A stretch of 33,236 bases of DNA from Anaerotruncus sp. G3(2012) (GCF_000403395.2 NZ_KE159668.1:362515-395750), one strand, 5' to 3'. Positions 6,360-13,926 are shown, numbered from the stretch's first letter. Translations and numbers: made by a program. The notes: generated by a model not told the origin, from the letters alone.

Positions 6360-6626
6360 TCAGCCCTCCCCATAAGTAACAACATACCCGTTATACTCGA
6401 AGCCTTCGGCGGCTTTGGCAGCATCCATAAGACGCTGGGCGAAATCTACAGCCTCCGAAGCTGGGACGGTTCCGATGGCGCTCCAGTTTACGCCTAACCG
6501 AATCGGCTCGTTGCCGAAATTGCTGCCCATATCATAGACGGTGATCGTGCGGTCAAGGTCAAGCTCGGCTTGGAGCTTCGACAGGGCCAGCGAGTAGGTG
6601 CGATAGCTAACGGTTTTCTGATTCAT
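6360..6626 (-). CDS. Small protein, unknown function
   Basis: 88 aa starting MNQKTVSYRTYSLALSKLQAEL. It combines an N-terminal helix, a central strand region (ITVYDMGSNFGNEPIRLGVNW) and a second helix (VDFAQRLMDAAKAAEGF), ending in a strand. GGGAGG lies 8 nt upstream of ATG 6626. It is tightly packed with its neighbours on the same strand. Family not recognised. Confidence 0.6.
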   Translation of the reverse strand: MNQKTVSYRTYSLALSKLQAELDLDRTITVYDMGSNFGNEPIRLGVNWSAIGTVPASEAVDFAQRLMDAAKAAEGFEYNGYVVTYGEG

Positions 6627-6640
6627 CTTCAAATCCTCCC

Positions 6641-6952
6641 TTACATTTCAAACCCGGCATTTTTGACGGTTTCAGCGATGGCATTGTAGGTGCGCTTTCC
6701 GATGGTATCGTACCAGCGGCTTTTGATTTCCCGGCTATCTTTGTAGAAAGCCACATGGCAAATGCCGGATTTCCGGTTGATGAACACCTGGACGCTGAAG
6801 GTCTCCGTTCTTTTGCCATACCAGACAACCTCGGTTTCTTTCGACCACTCACGCTGGAGAATCAGGCCGTTGCAGCTTTGGAGAATCTCGTTCTCGGCAG
6901 GCTTCTCGGTGAAGCCATTCCCATTCAGCAGGTCAATCAGATTCGCTTTCAT
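6641..6952 (-). CDS. Small protein, unknown function
   Basis: 103 aa starting MKANLIDLLNGNGFTEKPAE. Several beta strands rich in Val, Trp and Tyr (TEVVWYGKRTETFSVQVFIN, then CHVAFYKDS) precede a C-terminal helix with TYNAIAETVKNAGF. GGGAGG lies 8 nt upstream of ATG 6952. It may share the alpha/beta plan of the neighbouring small proteins. Function unknown. Confidence 0.6.
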   Translation of the reverse strand: MKANLIDLLNGNGFTEKPAENEILQSCNGLILQREWSKETEVVWYGKRTETFSVQVFINRKSGICHVAFYKDSREIKSRWYDTIGKRTYNAIAETVKNAGFEM

Positions 6953-6966
6953 TTCCAAACCCTCCC

Positions 6967-7173
6967 TTATTTCTCGTGCCGGATACCAGCGAATACGGCG
7001 GCTTCATTAAGCAGAGCCAACAAGTGCTGGGCGCTTCCGGCGTGGCCCCAATTTACATCCTCCGGGGCGATGTCCATGTGGTTATCCACTACATACCCCT
7101 TCAGGTCTTCCAGCAGGGTGGCGATTTCACCGATGGAACCGATATAAGAATCAACAGCCTTTTGATTTTTCAT
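6967..7173 (-). CDS. Small protein, first gene of leftward operon
   Basis: 68 aa, acidic and helical, starting MKNQKAVDSYIGSIGEIATL and ending in a helix LLALLNEAAVFAGIRHEK. GGAGG lies 7 nt upstream of ATG 7173. It is the promoter-proximal gene of six co-directional small genes driven by the operator-containing promoter at 7228-7256. Such runs of small uncharacterised genes are typical of accessory or early regions in Firmicutes phages and conjugative elements. Confidence 0.6.
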   Translation of the reverse strand: MKNQKAVDSYIGSIGEIATLLEDLKGYVVDNHMDIAPEDVNWGHAGSAQHLLALLNEAAVFAGIRHEK

Positions 7174-7227
7174 TTGACTACCTCCGTTTTGCTTTCAGGT
7201 TTGTTCCCTGTCCTTTACTGTGATTAC

Positions 7228-7256
7228 ATTATACCATTCATATGAATGAATTACAA
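7228..7256 (-). promoter_or_regulatory. Promoter of leftward small-gene operon with operator
   Basis: On the minus strand, -35 TTGTAA (7251-7256) and -10 TATAAT (7228-7233) are 17 bp apart. The perfect palindrome CATTCATATGAATG (7235-7248) fills the spacer, so a bound protein would block RNA polymerase. The core ATTCAnnTGAAT recurs in the divergent promoter at 7317-7345. Confidence 0.75.
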
Positions 7257-7316
7257 GTGTCAGTAGTTACAAATAATCGGTCGTGTGAATGGTTATGTTA
7301 TAGACATAATGACGGA

Positions 7317-7345
7317 TTGACAAAACAATTCAAGTGAATTATAAT
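7317..7345 (+). promoter_or_regulatory. Promoter of HTH gene with matching operator
   Basis: TTGACA (7317-7322) and TATAAT (7340-7345) with a 17-bp spacer form a consensus housekeeping promoter. The spacer holds AATTCAAGTGAATT (7327-7340), sharing ATTCAnnTGAAT with the opposite promoter. This supports autorepression and co-repression by the HTH protein encoded just downstream. Confidence 0.8.
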
Positions 7346-7369
7346 AAAGAACAAAAGGGAGGTGAGCCA

Positions 7370-7630
7370 ATGCGGAAAATCCCGATTACAGAAAACATGA
7401 CCCCCATTGACAAAAAGTGCATAGAGGCGGGAATTTCCAGACGGGAACTGGCCCAAAAGAGCGGCATTCCGTATGTAACCATAGACCAATGGGCAAGGCG
7501 CAAACGCCTTCCCCGTGATGTCTACCAATTGAACAAGGTAGCTAAAGCCTTGGGGTGCTGCATTGAGGATCTGATAGAGCCAGAGCTGGCAGAGGCCGCA
7601 AACGAAAGCAAAGGGGATGGCTCAGATTAA
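7370..7630 (+). CDS. XRE/Cro-CI-type HTH transcriptional regulator
   Basis: 86 aa. A Cro/CI-type helix-turn-helix covers about residues 11-67: KCIEAGISRRELAQKSGIP, then a recognition helix around YVTIDQWARRKRLPRD, and a closing helix NKVAKALGCCIEDLI. The tail is short and acidic. ATG 7370 follows GGGAGG; an upstream in-frame ATG at 7334 would place the start inside the promoter. It likely represses its own promoter and the divergent leftward operon through the paired ATTCAnnTGAAT sites. That target assignment is inferred from proximity. No phage immunity partner (CI-like long repressor or antirepressor) is seen in the window. Confidence 0.8.
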   Translation: MRKIPITENMTPIDKKCIEAGISRRELAQKSGIPYVTIDQWARRKRLPRDVYQLNKVAKALGCCIEDLIEPELAEAANESKGDGSD

Positions 7631-7641
7631 GAGCCATCCCC
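7613..7641. terminator. Hairpin between convergent genes
   Basis: GGGGATGGCTC (7613-7623) and GAGCCATCCCC (7631-7641) form a perfect 11-bp stem overlapping the end of the HTH gene. The T-run is weak (only TATAATTATT after CCGC). It may serve both the HTH gene and the convergent gene. Confidence 0.6.
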
Positions 7642-7649
7642 CGCTATAA

Positions 7650-7967
7650 TTATTCCGCAACAGTAAGATCATACAGCTTGGCCTTCAGGGCCGCAACCAG
7701 CGCCTCCGCTTCCGCCAGCTGATGCCGCAGGGCCTCACGCTGATCGGCGGCGGAGGTTTCCCATTCACGAACCACCTGCTCCGGCAAGCGCACTTGCTGC
7801 AATTCATCCGGCGGGGCGGGCGCTTTCTGGGAAGCGGCCCGGTCAGGCTGGAGGATGCCGAAGCTCCGCTTCAGCGCCGCCGCAATGTAGCTGTCGGGGC
7901 CGAGGCCGGCGAGAATGCTGCCGATCTGCTCCAAAGCCTGCAAATCCTGATTTTTCATGGTTTCCAT
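7650..7967 (-). CDS. Small coiled-coil protein, unknown function
   Basis: 105 aa starting METMKNQDLQALEQIGSILA. Residues about 65-98 (LPEQVVREWETSAADQ, then a leucine/alanine-rich run) look like a coiled coil. GGAGG lies 8 nt upstream of ATG 7967, so the longer frame that is open upstream is unlikely. It is the gene nearest ssrA on the mobile side. Function unknown; it may belong to the prophage or island end. Confidence 0.6.
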   Translation of the reverse strand: METMKNQDLQALEQIGSILAGLGPDSYIAAALKRSFGILQPDRAASQKAPAPPDELQQVRLPEQVVREWETSAADQREALRHQLAEAEALVAALKAKLYDLTVAE

Positions 7968-8054
7968 TTGACAAACCTCCTTGATTTTTCTGCCCTGCGC
8001 TGTTACAATCAAGGTAGCCGGGGCAGAGCGTTCCCGGCCACCCTGATGTGGGTG

Positions 8055-8097
8055 GGGATAGCGGGGACCGGTCAAAGTGACCCGCTATCCCGTTTTT
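8055..8097 (+). terminator. Intrinsic terminator (rightward)
   Basis: GGGATAGCGGG (8055-8065) pairs perfectly with CCCGCTATCCC (8081-8091), followed by GTTTTT. No rightward gene lies directly upstream, so it may guard the mobile DNA/ssrA border or act as part of a small untranslated transcript. Confidence 0.6.
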
Positions 8098-8103
8098 ATA
8101 CGC

Positions 8104-8153
8104 AAAAAAGACCGCCTTAGCTTCCTCTTTGGAAAACTAAGACGGTCTTTTTT
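8104..8153 (-). terminator. Terminator of ssrA
   Basis: AAAAAAGACCGCCTTAG (8104-8120) pairs with CTAAGACGGTCTTTTTT (8137-8153), with one mismatch. On the minus strand the stem is followed by TTTTTT, placing an intrinsic terminator 80 nt beyond the mature 3' end of tmRNA. Confidence 0.8.
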
Positions 8154-8232
8154 ACCGCTTCGGCAGCGGCATCGCCAATACGAACACAGGGCCAACGAAA
8201 TAAATCGTGGTGCTGTTCGCTTGGCTCTCTTG

Positions 8233-8584
8233 TGGTGGAGATGGCGGGAATTGAACCCGCGTCCGAAAACCAATCCCTACAAGCTTCTCCGGGTGCAGTC
8301 GGTCTTTTCAGATTCCCTCACCGGAACGCCGCCCGACAGGCTTTCCGGTTTGGTATCCCCTGATACAATCCCGCCCTACGAGGCCGCTCAGGCGGGCCGT
8401 TCACCACTTATCGACGCCTGATCCGGGGCCGTGGTCCTCCCCGGGCAGACGGCAGCTTAATTAAGCTGCAAAAGCAAAATTATTGTTGTCGTTTAATTTT
8501 GAAAACGTCATACTTTTTAAGAGGTGCATGCTCCTCTACCCGCTGCCTGTACTTCACGATCCCCGTCGAAACCTTTACATCCCC
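8233..8584 (-). ncRNA. ssrA: tmRNA (transfer-messenger RNA)
   Basis: 352 nt. The 5' end GGGGATG (complement of 8578-8584) pairs with CATCTCC of the 3' end, which carries CCA at 8235-8233, forming the tRNA-like acceptor stem. The T-arm GGTTCAATTCC is present. GTTTCGACGGGG near the 5' end is the usual tmRNA signature. The tag frame runs through NDNNNFAFAA and ends in TAA at 8463-8461, a degradation-type tag ending in AA. tmRNA rescues stalled ribosomes together with SmpB, encoded directly upstream. The ssrA 3' end is a common phage integration site, and phage-like DNA lies on that side. Confidence 0.95.
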
Positions 8585-8620
8585 ATGAGGATACGGCGAA
8601 GCCGCATCGTTTCTAATACC

Positions 8621-8649
8621 ATTATAGCAGAAATGATCCCCGTTGTCTA
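8621..8649 (-). promoter_or_regulatory. ssrA promoter
   Basis: Minus strand -35 TAGACA (8644-8649) and -10 TATAAT (8621-8626) with a 17-bp spacer. The -10 overlaps the smpB stop. The start would lie about 30 nt before the mature tmRNA 5' end, leaving a leader for RNase P to remove. Confidence 0.7.
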
Positions 8650-9101
8650 TCCCGCAGAGCACGTTCGATGTCCCGTTTGGCATCCCGTTTTGCCATGTCT
8701 GCGCGCTTATCGTGGAGCTGTTTGCCCTTGCACAGCCCAAGCTGGACCTTGACCCGCGAGCCTTTAAAGTAGATTGAAAGCGGGATCAGGGTATATCCCT
8801 GCTGGGCGGTCTGTCCCATCAGCTTCATGATCTGCCGTTTATGCATCAGGAGGCGGCGCTCCCGGTAGGCATCCCGGTTGAAGATATTTCCATGTTCATA
8901 TGGCGCAATGTGCATCTGTTTGATCCACAGTTCACCGTCCTTGATGTCGCACCAGCTATCCTTGAGATTGCAGGAGCCTGCGCGAAGCGACTTTACCTCG
9001 GTGCCAAACAGCTCGATTCCTGCCTCGAAGCTCTCCTCCACAAAATACTCATGGCGGGCTTTGCGGTTGATGCTGATGGTTTTGGTCGGCAATTTTTCCA
9101 A
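8622..9101 (-). CDS. smpB: SsrA-binding protein SmpB
   Basis: 159 aa, the usual SmpB length. The OB-fold core is recognisable by NRKARHEYFVEESFEAGIEL, GTEVKSLRAG and GELWIKQMHIAPYE. The C-terminal GKQLHDKRADMAKRDAKRDI is the conserved tail that enters the mRNA channel. It binds tmRNA and delivers it to stalled ribosomes. The likely start is TTG 9101 with GGGGGAG 7 nt upstream; ATG 9131 is in frame but lacks a ribosome binding site. It lies directly upstream of ssrA on the same strand. Confidence 0.95.
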   Translation of the reverse strand: MEKLPTKTISINRKARHEYFVEESFEAGIELFGTEVKSLRAGSCNLKDSWCDIKDGELWIKQMHIAPYEHGNIFNRDAYRERRLLMHKRQIMKLMGQTAQQGYTLIPLSIYFKGSRVKVQLGLCKGKQLHDKRADMAKRDAKRDIERALRDRQRGSFLL

Positions 9102-9161
9102 GTGAGACTCCCCCTCTCCAGATTTATGCATGAATACCTGGTTTCATACCAGACAGCGGCA

Positions 9162-9563
9162 CTATTTGAAAACCCAAAACCTGCTGAGGATAAAATTCAG
9201 CAGGATGGTGACGCAGACCGTCGGCAGTTTGGCAAAAATAGTGCCGAACCCCATAAAGTCGATCAGCAGCTTGAGCATACCAATGCTTACCGCAAGGGTC
9301 AGCAGGTTGGAAATGACAAACTTGACCATCTGAAAACTGAAAAACCGGCTGGAAGTTTTAAAGGTCCAGCTCCGGTTGACCAGATAGCTGTTCAGCATTC
9401 CCGCCATATAGCCGCAGACCTGCGCCAGATAGACGTTGATCCCCAGCGCACCGGCCAGCAGGGTATAGATCAGCGCATCGACAAGGGTGTTCGCCACGCC
9501 GGTGATCCCAAATTTGACCATCCGCCAGATCTCCGCACCACGCGGCCCGTCCAGAAAAGACAT
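9162..9563 (-). CDS. GtrA-like four-helix membrane protein
   Basis: 133 aa. Four hydrophobic segments (about 15-35, 42-62, 80-100 and 108-130) and the pattern MVKFGITGVANTLVD ... YLVNRSWTFK ... ILSRFWVFK mark the GtrA family. These small membrane proteins are thought to help flip lipid-linked sugars for cell-surface polysaccharide modification. The gene starts 3 bp after the recR stop, so it is probably co-transcribed with recR although functionally unrelated. No glycosyltransferase partner is in the window. Confidence 0.85.
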   Translation of the reverse strand: MSFLDGPRGAEIWRMVKFGITGVANTLVDALIYTLLAGALGINVYLAQVCGYMAGMLNSYLVNRSWTFKTSSRFFSFQMVKFVISNLLTLAVSIGMLKLLIDFMGFGTIFAKLPTVCVTILLNFILSRFWVFK

Positions 9564-9566
9564 CTC

Positions 9567-10166
9567 CTAGATTTCACTCCTTCCCTCAAGCGCGCGATAA
9601 AGGGTCACCTCGTCGGCATATTCCAGATTTCCGCCGACCGGAATGCCATAAGCCAGCCGCGTGACCTTGACCCCCATCGGCTTGAGCAAACGCGCAATAT
9701 ACATCGCAGTCGCTTCCCCTTCAACGGTGGGGTTGGTCGCCATGACCACCTCTTTCACCTCGTCCGAACCTAGCCGCGAGACCAGCTCCTTGATATAGAG
9801 CTGATCCGGACCGATCCCGTCCATCGGGGAAATCAGCCCATGCAGCACATGGTAAAGGCCGTTGTATTCCCGCGTGCGCTCAAAGGCAATCACATCCTGG
9901 GAATTCTCCACAACACAGATTATGCTGCGGTCACGCGCGTCATCCGCGCAGATCGGGCACAATTCGCTCTCGGTTAAGCTTTGACAGATTTTGCACTTCT
10001 TAATCTTTTCATGTGCTTCGAGGATCGCGTCGGCAAACTGCTTCGCCTTTTCCTTGGGCATCGCTAAAACGTGGAATGCCAGTCGCTGGGCGGATTTGCG
10101 CCCGATGCCAGGGAGCCGCTCAAACTGTTCGATCAGCTTTGTGAGCGGCACAACATGGTAGGCCAT
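9567..10166 (-). CDS. recR: Recombination mediator RecR
   Basis: 199 aa, normal length. An N-terminal helix-hairpin-helix ([20 protein letters not shown], 16-35) is followed by a four-cysteine zinc finger (C58, C61, C70, C73) and a Toprim domain (about 81-175, with [11 protein letters not shown] and [16 protein letters not shown]). With RecO or RecF it loads RecA on SSB-coated single strands at gaps. The order dnaX, ybaB, recR is widely conserved in Firmicutes. It lies 3 bp after ybaB. Confidence 0.97.
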   Translation of the reverse strand: MAYHVVPLTKLIEQFERLPGIGRKSAQRLAFHVLAMPKEKAKQFADAILEAHEKIKKCKICQSLTESELCPICADDARDRSIICVVENSQDVIAFERTREYNGLYHVLHGLISPMDGIGPDQLYIKELVSRLGSDEVKEVVMATNPTVEGEATAMYIARLLKPMGVKVTRLAYGIPVGGNLEYADEVTLYRALEGRSEI

Positions 10167-10169
10167 CGG

Positions 10170-10517
10170 TCAAAAAACGCCCGGGATGTTCAGGCTGCCG
10201 GTAATCTTATCCATCTCGGCGGCAGAATACTCCTCCACTGTGCGGATCGCCTCATTGACAGCTGCGACGATCAGATCCTGCAGCATCTCGATGTCCTCCG
10301 GGTCGACCACCTCGGGCTTCAGCAGGATGGATTTGACCTCCTTCTTGCCGCTGATCTCCACTTCGACCATCCCGCCGCCGGAAGTGGTCTTGAAGCTCAT
10401 CTGTTCGATCTCTTCCTGTCTGGTTTTCATGTCCTCCTGCATCTTTTGTGCCTGACGGATCATCGCGTTCATATTCTGCGGGCCACCGCCCATCCCTTTC
10501 GGAAGTCTGGCTTTCAT
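10170..10517 (-). CDS. YbaB/EbfC nucleoid-associated protein
   Basis: 115 aa with the hallmark N-terminal helix NMNAMIRQAQKMQEDMKTRQEEIEQ, then GGGMVEVEISGKKEVKSILLKPEVVDPEDIEMLQDLI. Members are small dimers that bind DNA, with the gene placed between dnaX and recR in most bacteria. RBS AGGAGG precedes ATG 10517. Here about 250 bp, including an inverted-repeat element, separate it from dnaX. Confidence 0.95.
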   Translation of the reverse strand: MKARLPKGMGGGPQNMNAMIRQAQKMQEDMKTRQEEIEQMSFKTTSGGGMVEVEISGKKEVKSILLKPEVVDPEDIEMLQDLIVAAVNEAIRTVEEYSAAEMDKITGSLNIPGVF

Positions 10518-10582
10518 GATCTGTTTTCCTCCTGAATCTGTGTTTGATAAATCTTTCTTTTTGGCGTCCGTTCTGCAACTTC

Positions 10583-10752
10583 TTAGAACCTGTATTCATA
10601 ATCAGAGGATGCCGGATGGGCGAGGGATTTTGCTGCCCTGCAAGGCGAAAAAACGCAGACAATACTTTGTGTATTGCAAGATTTTTCAACGCGGCAGGCC
10701 GGCAAAAGACCCGCTCAGACGGTGTCGAATGGTTGTGAATACGGGTTCTTAG
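10583..10752. repeat. 170-bp hairpin element (MITE-like) between dnaX and ybaB
   Basis: The ends are near-complementary: CTTAGAACCTGTATTCATAA on the left against the reverse complement CTAAGAACCCGTATTCACAA of the right end (17 of 20 matches). The inside also pairs: GCCGGATGGGCG with a right-hand partner, and CAATAC/GTATTG at the tip (about 10668-10684). The whole element can fold into one long imperfect hairpin. It has no convincing coding frame. Related AGAACCTGT-type ends occur at 18694-18806 and 22702-23160. Confidence 0.6.
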
Positions 10753-10768
10753 ATGCAAAACCGGTATG

Positions 10769-12391
10769 TTATTCGTTGACCTCAACCGGTACGCCCAGTT
10801 CATTCGCTTTTTTCAGCAGTCCGGCGAGCGGGTCGCTCTCCTGTTTCTGCTCTGCAACCGCGTATTTACCGGGGGTATACGGACCAAGGTTGTATTTTTG
10901 CCCAGTCACTGCGAAAATCGCGTCCCGCAGGCTCTCCTTTGCCGCTACGCTGGTACGCAGCAGGCTCCGGAACATCTCACTGGTGCAGTCGACCAGCATC
11001 ATTTCCCCGCGGGTAAACGCCCGAGAATCGACCATGGCGCCGTAAAGGGCGCCGTTTCGCTTCTGGAGTTGTTCAAGCACCTCCGCCCAGTTCGGGAACG
11101 GCTCCACCTCGGGGAGCTGCTGCTCCTGTTTGGAAGCGGTCTCCGGCAGAGGTTCCGACGGTTGAGGGGCCGCAGATGCGTGTTTCGTCCGGGGCGTACG
11201 GACAGGCTTCTGCACCGGAACCGCCTGTTCTTCGGGGACAGCGGCGCGGACAGCACCATCTTTCCATGCCTGTTCGAGCCGCGCGACCCGCTCTTCCAAC
11301 GCAGACACCGGGTTGGAGCTGCACAGGCGGATTACCGCCATCTCAAATTCGGTCCGCTTGAACGCGGTGCGGGAGAGCCTGCCCATCGCATCCTGCAAAA
11401 GGTTAATCGCATCCATCACCCGGTCGAGCCGGGCTTTTTTCGCCTGCGTCTGGAGCCGCCCAAGGTCTTCCGGTGTGGCCTGCACCAGGTCTTCCGGGTC
11501 TTTTACGGTGCTGACGACCATCAGGTTGCGGTAGTGGTTGACAAGCTGCTCGCAGAGCCGGGAAAAATCCACCGAGTTTTCACTGAGCGCGTGAATCTGT
11601 GCGAGTGCCTCGGCGGGCTTTCCTGCGATCGCCGCATCCGCAATCGCAAACAGATAATCCTGTCCGGCAAGCCCGGCTGCTTCGGTCACGGTTTCCGCGC
11701 TGATCTCCCCGCTGTAAGAGGCGCAGAGGTCGAGCAGGGAAAGCGCGTCCCGCATTCCGCCATCGGCAAGGCGGGCGATCAGCAGCGCCGCGTCATCCGA
11801 GAGGGAAAGCCCCTCCTGCCCGCAGATATAGAGCAGCCGGTCGGCGATCACGCGGGATTTGATCCGCTTAAAATCGAACCGTTGGCAGCGGGAAAGGATG
11901 GTCGGCAGAACCTTGTGGATTTCGGTGGTAGCCAGGATAAAGATGACATGTTCGGGCGGTTCCTCCAGAATTTTCAGCAGGGCGTTCACCGCGCCCGGGG
12001 AGAGCATATGGCATTCGTCGAGGATGTAAACCCGGTATTTTGCCACTGACGGCATAAAATAGGCTTCCTCGCGGAGCTGCCGGATGTTGTCCACCCCGTT
12101 GTTGCTCGCTGCGTCGATCTCCGCCACATCGAGGACCGAACCATCGTCGATCCCGCGGCAGACCTCGCATTCGTTGCAGGGGTTCCCGTCCGACGGGTGC
12201 AGGCAGTTGACCGCCTTGGCGATGATCTTGGAACAGGAGGTCTTCCCGGTCCCGCGGGAACCGGTGAACAGGTAGGCGTGGGAAAACTTCCCGGACGCAA
12301 CCTCATTTTTCAGGGTCAGGGTGATATGGTCCTGGCCAACCACCCCGTCGAAATCCCGCGGGCGCCATTTCCGGTATAATGCCTGATACAT
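10769..12391 (-). CDS. dnaX: DNA polymerase III gamma/tau subunit
   Basis: 540 aa. AAA+ clamp-loader ATPase: Walker A GSRGTGKT (44-51), zinc-binding cysteines C63/C72/C75/C78, Walker B with DECH (125-128), sensor 1 ATTE (154-157) and SRC arginine finger (167-169). Domain III and a Pro/Glu/Ala-rich linker (about 380-430) lead to a C-terminal tau-type domain. It loads the sliding clamp and couples polymerase to helicase. Starts MYQALYRKWRP, the usual DnaX N-terminus. The SRP RNA gene lies just upstream on the same strand, as in many Firmicutes. Confidence 0.97.
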   Translation of the reverse strand: MYQALYRKWRPRDFDGVVGQDHITLTLKNEVASGKFSHAYLFTGSRGTGKTSCSKIIAKAVNCLHPSDGNPCNECEVCRGIDDGSVLDVAEIDAASNNGVDNIRQLREEAYFMPSVAKYRVYILDECHMLSPGAVNALLKILEEPPEHVIFILATTEIHKVLPTILSRCQRFDFKRIKSRVIADRLLYICGQEGLSLSDDAALLIARLADGGMRDALSLLDLCASYSGEISAETVTEAAGLAGQDYLFAIADAAIAGKPAEALAQIHALSENSVDFSRLCEQLVNHYRNLMVVSTVKDPEDLVQATPEDLGRLQTQAKKARLDRVMDAINLLQDAMGRLSRTAFKRTEFEMAVIRLCSSNPVSALEERVARLEQAWKDGAVRAAVPEEQAVPVQKPVRTPRTKHASAAPQPSEPLPETASKQEQQLPEVEPFPNWAEVLEQLQKRNGALYGAMVDSRAFTRGEMMLVDCTSEMFRSLLRTSVAAKESLRDAIFAVTGQKYNLGPYTPGKYAVAEQKQESDPLAGLLKKANELGVPVEVNE

Positions 12392-12427
12392 CTTCCCACC
12401 GCCTTCCGGTAAACTCGAAAATAAAAC

Positions 12428-12562
12428 GTGTGCCCACAGATGCGGACATGCAGATTACCTGCGGCGCACATCACAACCGCTTAATGCTGCTCGGTTCCCC
12501 GCCTGACATGGTTCACGGCGCTCTGTCGCACAGGACCCGCATGCCCGCATGTCTGGGCACAC
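12428..12562 (-). ncRNA. ffs: Signal recognition particle RNA, short type
   Basis: About 135 nt. The ends pair (GTGTGCCCAGACATGCGG with CCGCATCTGTGGGCACAC), giving a long hairpin. The apical part carries the conserved SRP domain IV signature: CATGTCAGG, then GGGGAACCGAGCAGCA and GCCGCAGGTA, the asymmetric and symmetric loops bound by Ffh. After the 3' end the minus strand reads CGTTTTAT, a likely terminator tail. The position upstream of dnaX is conserved in Firmicutes. Exact ends are approximate. Confidence 0.9.
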
Positions 12563-12588
12563 ATTCCTTACGCTCCTGAAGCGAATCT

Positions 12589-12617
12589 ATTGTACCAAAA
12601 TTCTGCTGTAATTTCAA
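12589..12617 (-). promoter_or_regulatory. SRP RNA promoter
   Basis: Minus strand -35 TTGAAA (12612-12617) and -10 TACAAT (12589-12594) with a 17-bp spacer, placed about 25 nt before the predicted RNA 5' end. No other feature is seen in 12618-12719. Confidence 0.75.
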
Positions 12618-12719
12618 GCCAAAATCGATAATTTACAGCGGTGGCCGCAAAAACTTTTCGGTATCCGGACAGTTTGCCGGCTTTTTTCACCGGCCGCTGC
12701 AAAAATGCGAAACAGGTTT

Positions 12720-13586
12720 TCAGCGGGTGTGCGCCAAAAAGAAGAGTGCGACCGTTCCCGGACCAGAATGTGCGCCGATCGTCGGGCCGACATAACTCAC
12801 GCTGTAATTTTTCAGCCCGTAGCGGCGGCAGACCTCATTCGCGACAAACTGTGCGTCCTCAATGCAGTCCCCATGCGAGATTGCAAAACGGGTGCAGCGT
12901 TCCCGATCCATCTGTTTGCCCATCCGATCGACCAGCTCAAGCAGCGAGGCCTTGCGTCCGCGCACCTTGCCGACTGCGGTGAGCCGCCCCTGATCGTCCA
13001 CATGCAGGATCGGCTTAATGTTGAGCATGGAGCCGACCACCGCAGTAGCCGCCGAAACCCGTCCGCCCCGGTGCAGGTGGTGCAGGTCATCCACCGTAAA
13101 GAGCGCGGCGATCTGTGGCAGTTCCCCGCGGAGCACCGCGTCCGTCTCCCGCAGGGTCATCCCCTGGTCCCGCAGCTCTGCCGCACGCATGACCAGCATC
13201 CCTTCACCGAGGGATGCGCTGAGGGTGTCGATCACGCAGATTTCCCGTTCGGGAAATTCTGCCCGCAGTTCCTCCGCTGCAAGGCAGGTGCTGTGATAGG
13301 TGCCCGAAAGGGCAGAGGAAAACATCACGCAGAGCAGGTCCTGGCCCGCCAGCAGGCAGGGACGCAGATGCTCTTTGACATCCGTAATGTTAATCTGCGC
13401 GGTAATCGGCAGTTTTCCGGTGCGCATCTCGTTATAAAACGCTGAACGGGTATAGGCCGGGTCGTTGCAGCGGTAGGTTTTCCCATCCATTGTATAGGTA
13501 AGTTCCATCTCGATGATCTCATTCTCCGCAGCATAGCCGGGCACAAGGTCGGAGTTGGAATCGGTCACAATCGTAAATGCAGCCAT
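12720..13586 (-). CDS. DegV family fatty-acid-binding protein
   Basis: 288 aa. N-terminal FTIVTDSNSDLVPGYA is the DegV signature. It continues with FSSALSGTYHSTCLAAEEL, VIDTLSASLGEGMLVMRAAEL and the C-terminal GPTIGAHSGPGTVALFF, which line the acyl-binding pocket. Members (FakB-type) hold a fatty acid for phosphorylation by FakA kinase. ATG 13586 has AAAGGAGG upstream. Length is typical. No fakA is in the window, so the physiological role stays general. Confidence 0.92.
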   Translation of the reverse strand: MAAFTIVTDSNSDLVPGYAAENEIIEMELTYTMDGKTYRCNDPAYTRSAFYNEMRTGKLPITAQINITDVKEHLRPCLLAGQDLLCVMFSSALSGTYHSTCLAAEELRAEFPEREICVIDTLSASLGEGMLVMRAAELRDQGMTLRETDAVLRGELPQIAALFTVDDLHHLHRGGRVSAATAVVGSMLNIKPILHVDDQGRLTAVGKVRGRKASLLELVDRMGKQMDRERCTRFAISHGDCIEDAQFVANEVCRRYGLKNYSVSYVGPTIGAHSGPGTVALFFLAHTR

Positions 13587-13652
13587 GCGGCACCTCCTTT
13601 TTGTATGGCTTCGGGCACTCTGTCCCTGCAAAGCCGTTTTGTTGCTGCGCAT

Positions 13653-13681
13653 ATTATAACGGAATTTTTCTGAAAATACAA
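13653..13681 (-). promoter_or_regulatory. degV promoter
   Basis: Minus strand -35 TTGTAT (13676-13681), 17-bp spacer, -10 TATAAT (13653-13658), about 65 bp before the degV start codon. Confidence 0.7.
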
Positions 13682-13859
13682 CTGCTTTCCCGCAATCTTT
13701 TTGAAACCGGGATGGCAGGGCGGCCGAGTGGCGGGTTCCATGTGCGGGGGATGTTTTCCACAGGGAACCGCACCTGCTGTGAAAAATTTGTCCGCTGTTT
13801 TTCGGTTATGGGATGCTGCACCGGTCGGACGATTTGCAGGGAGGAAAGGGAAAAATGCG

Positions 13860-13888
13860 TTGAATTTGCGGGAATGATCTGCTAAGAT
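13860..13888 (+). promoter_or_regulatory. Promoter of dehydrogenase / MATE pair
   Basis: TTGAAT (13860-13865), 17-bp spacer, TAAGAT (13883-13888), about 38 bp before the start codon. The rest of the 340-bp gap between degV and this gene (13682-13859) shows nothing I can name. Confidence 0.5.
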
Positions 13889-13926
13889 GGACTTAGGACA
13901 TTTATTAGATGGAGGTTGACTGGCAG

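Noticed and set aside
8180-8232. Possible attachment site from CGAACA/TGTTCG near the ssrA 3' end
   Set aside because: The inverted repeat is only 6 bp and no second copy is visible in the window, so an att site cannot be claimed.
10766-12049. 427-codon plus-strand frame opposite dnaX
   Set aside because: An antisense shadow in GC-rich DNA; the minus strand carries an unmistakable DnaX.
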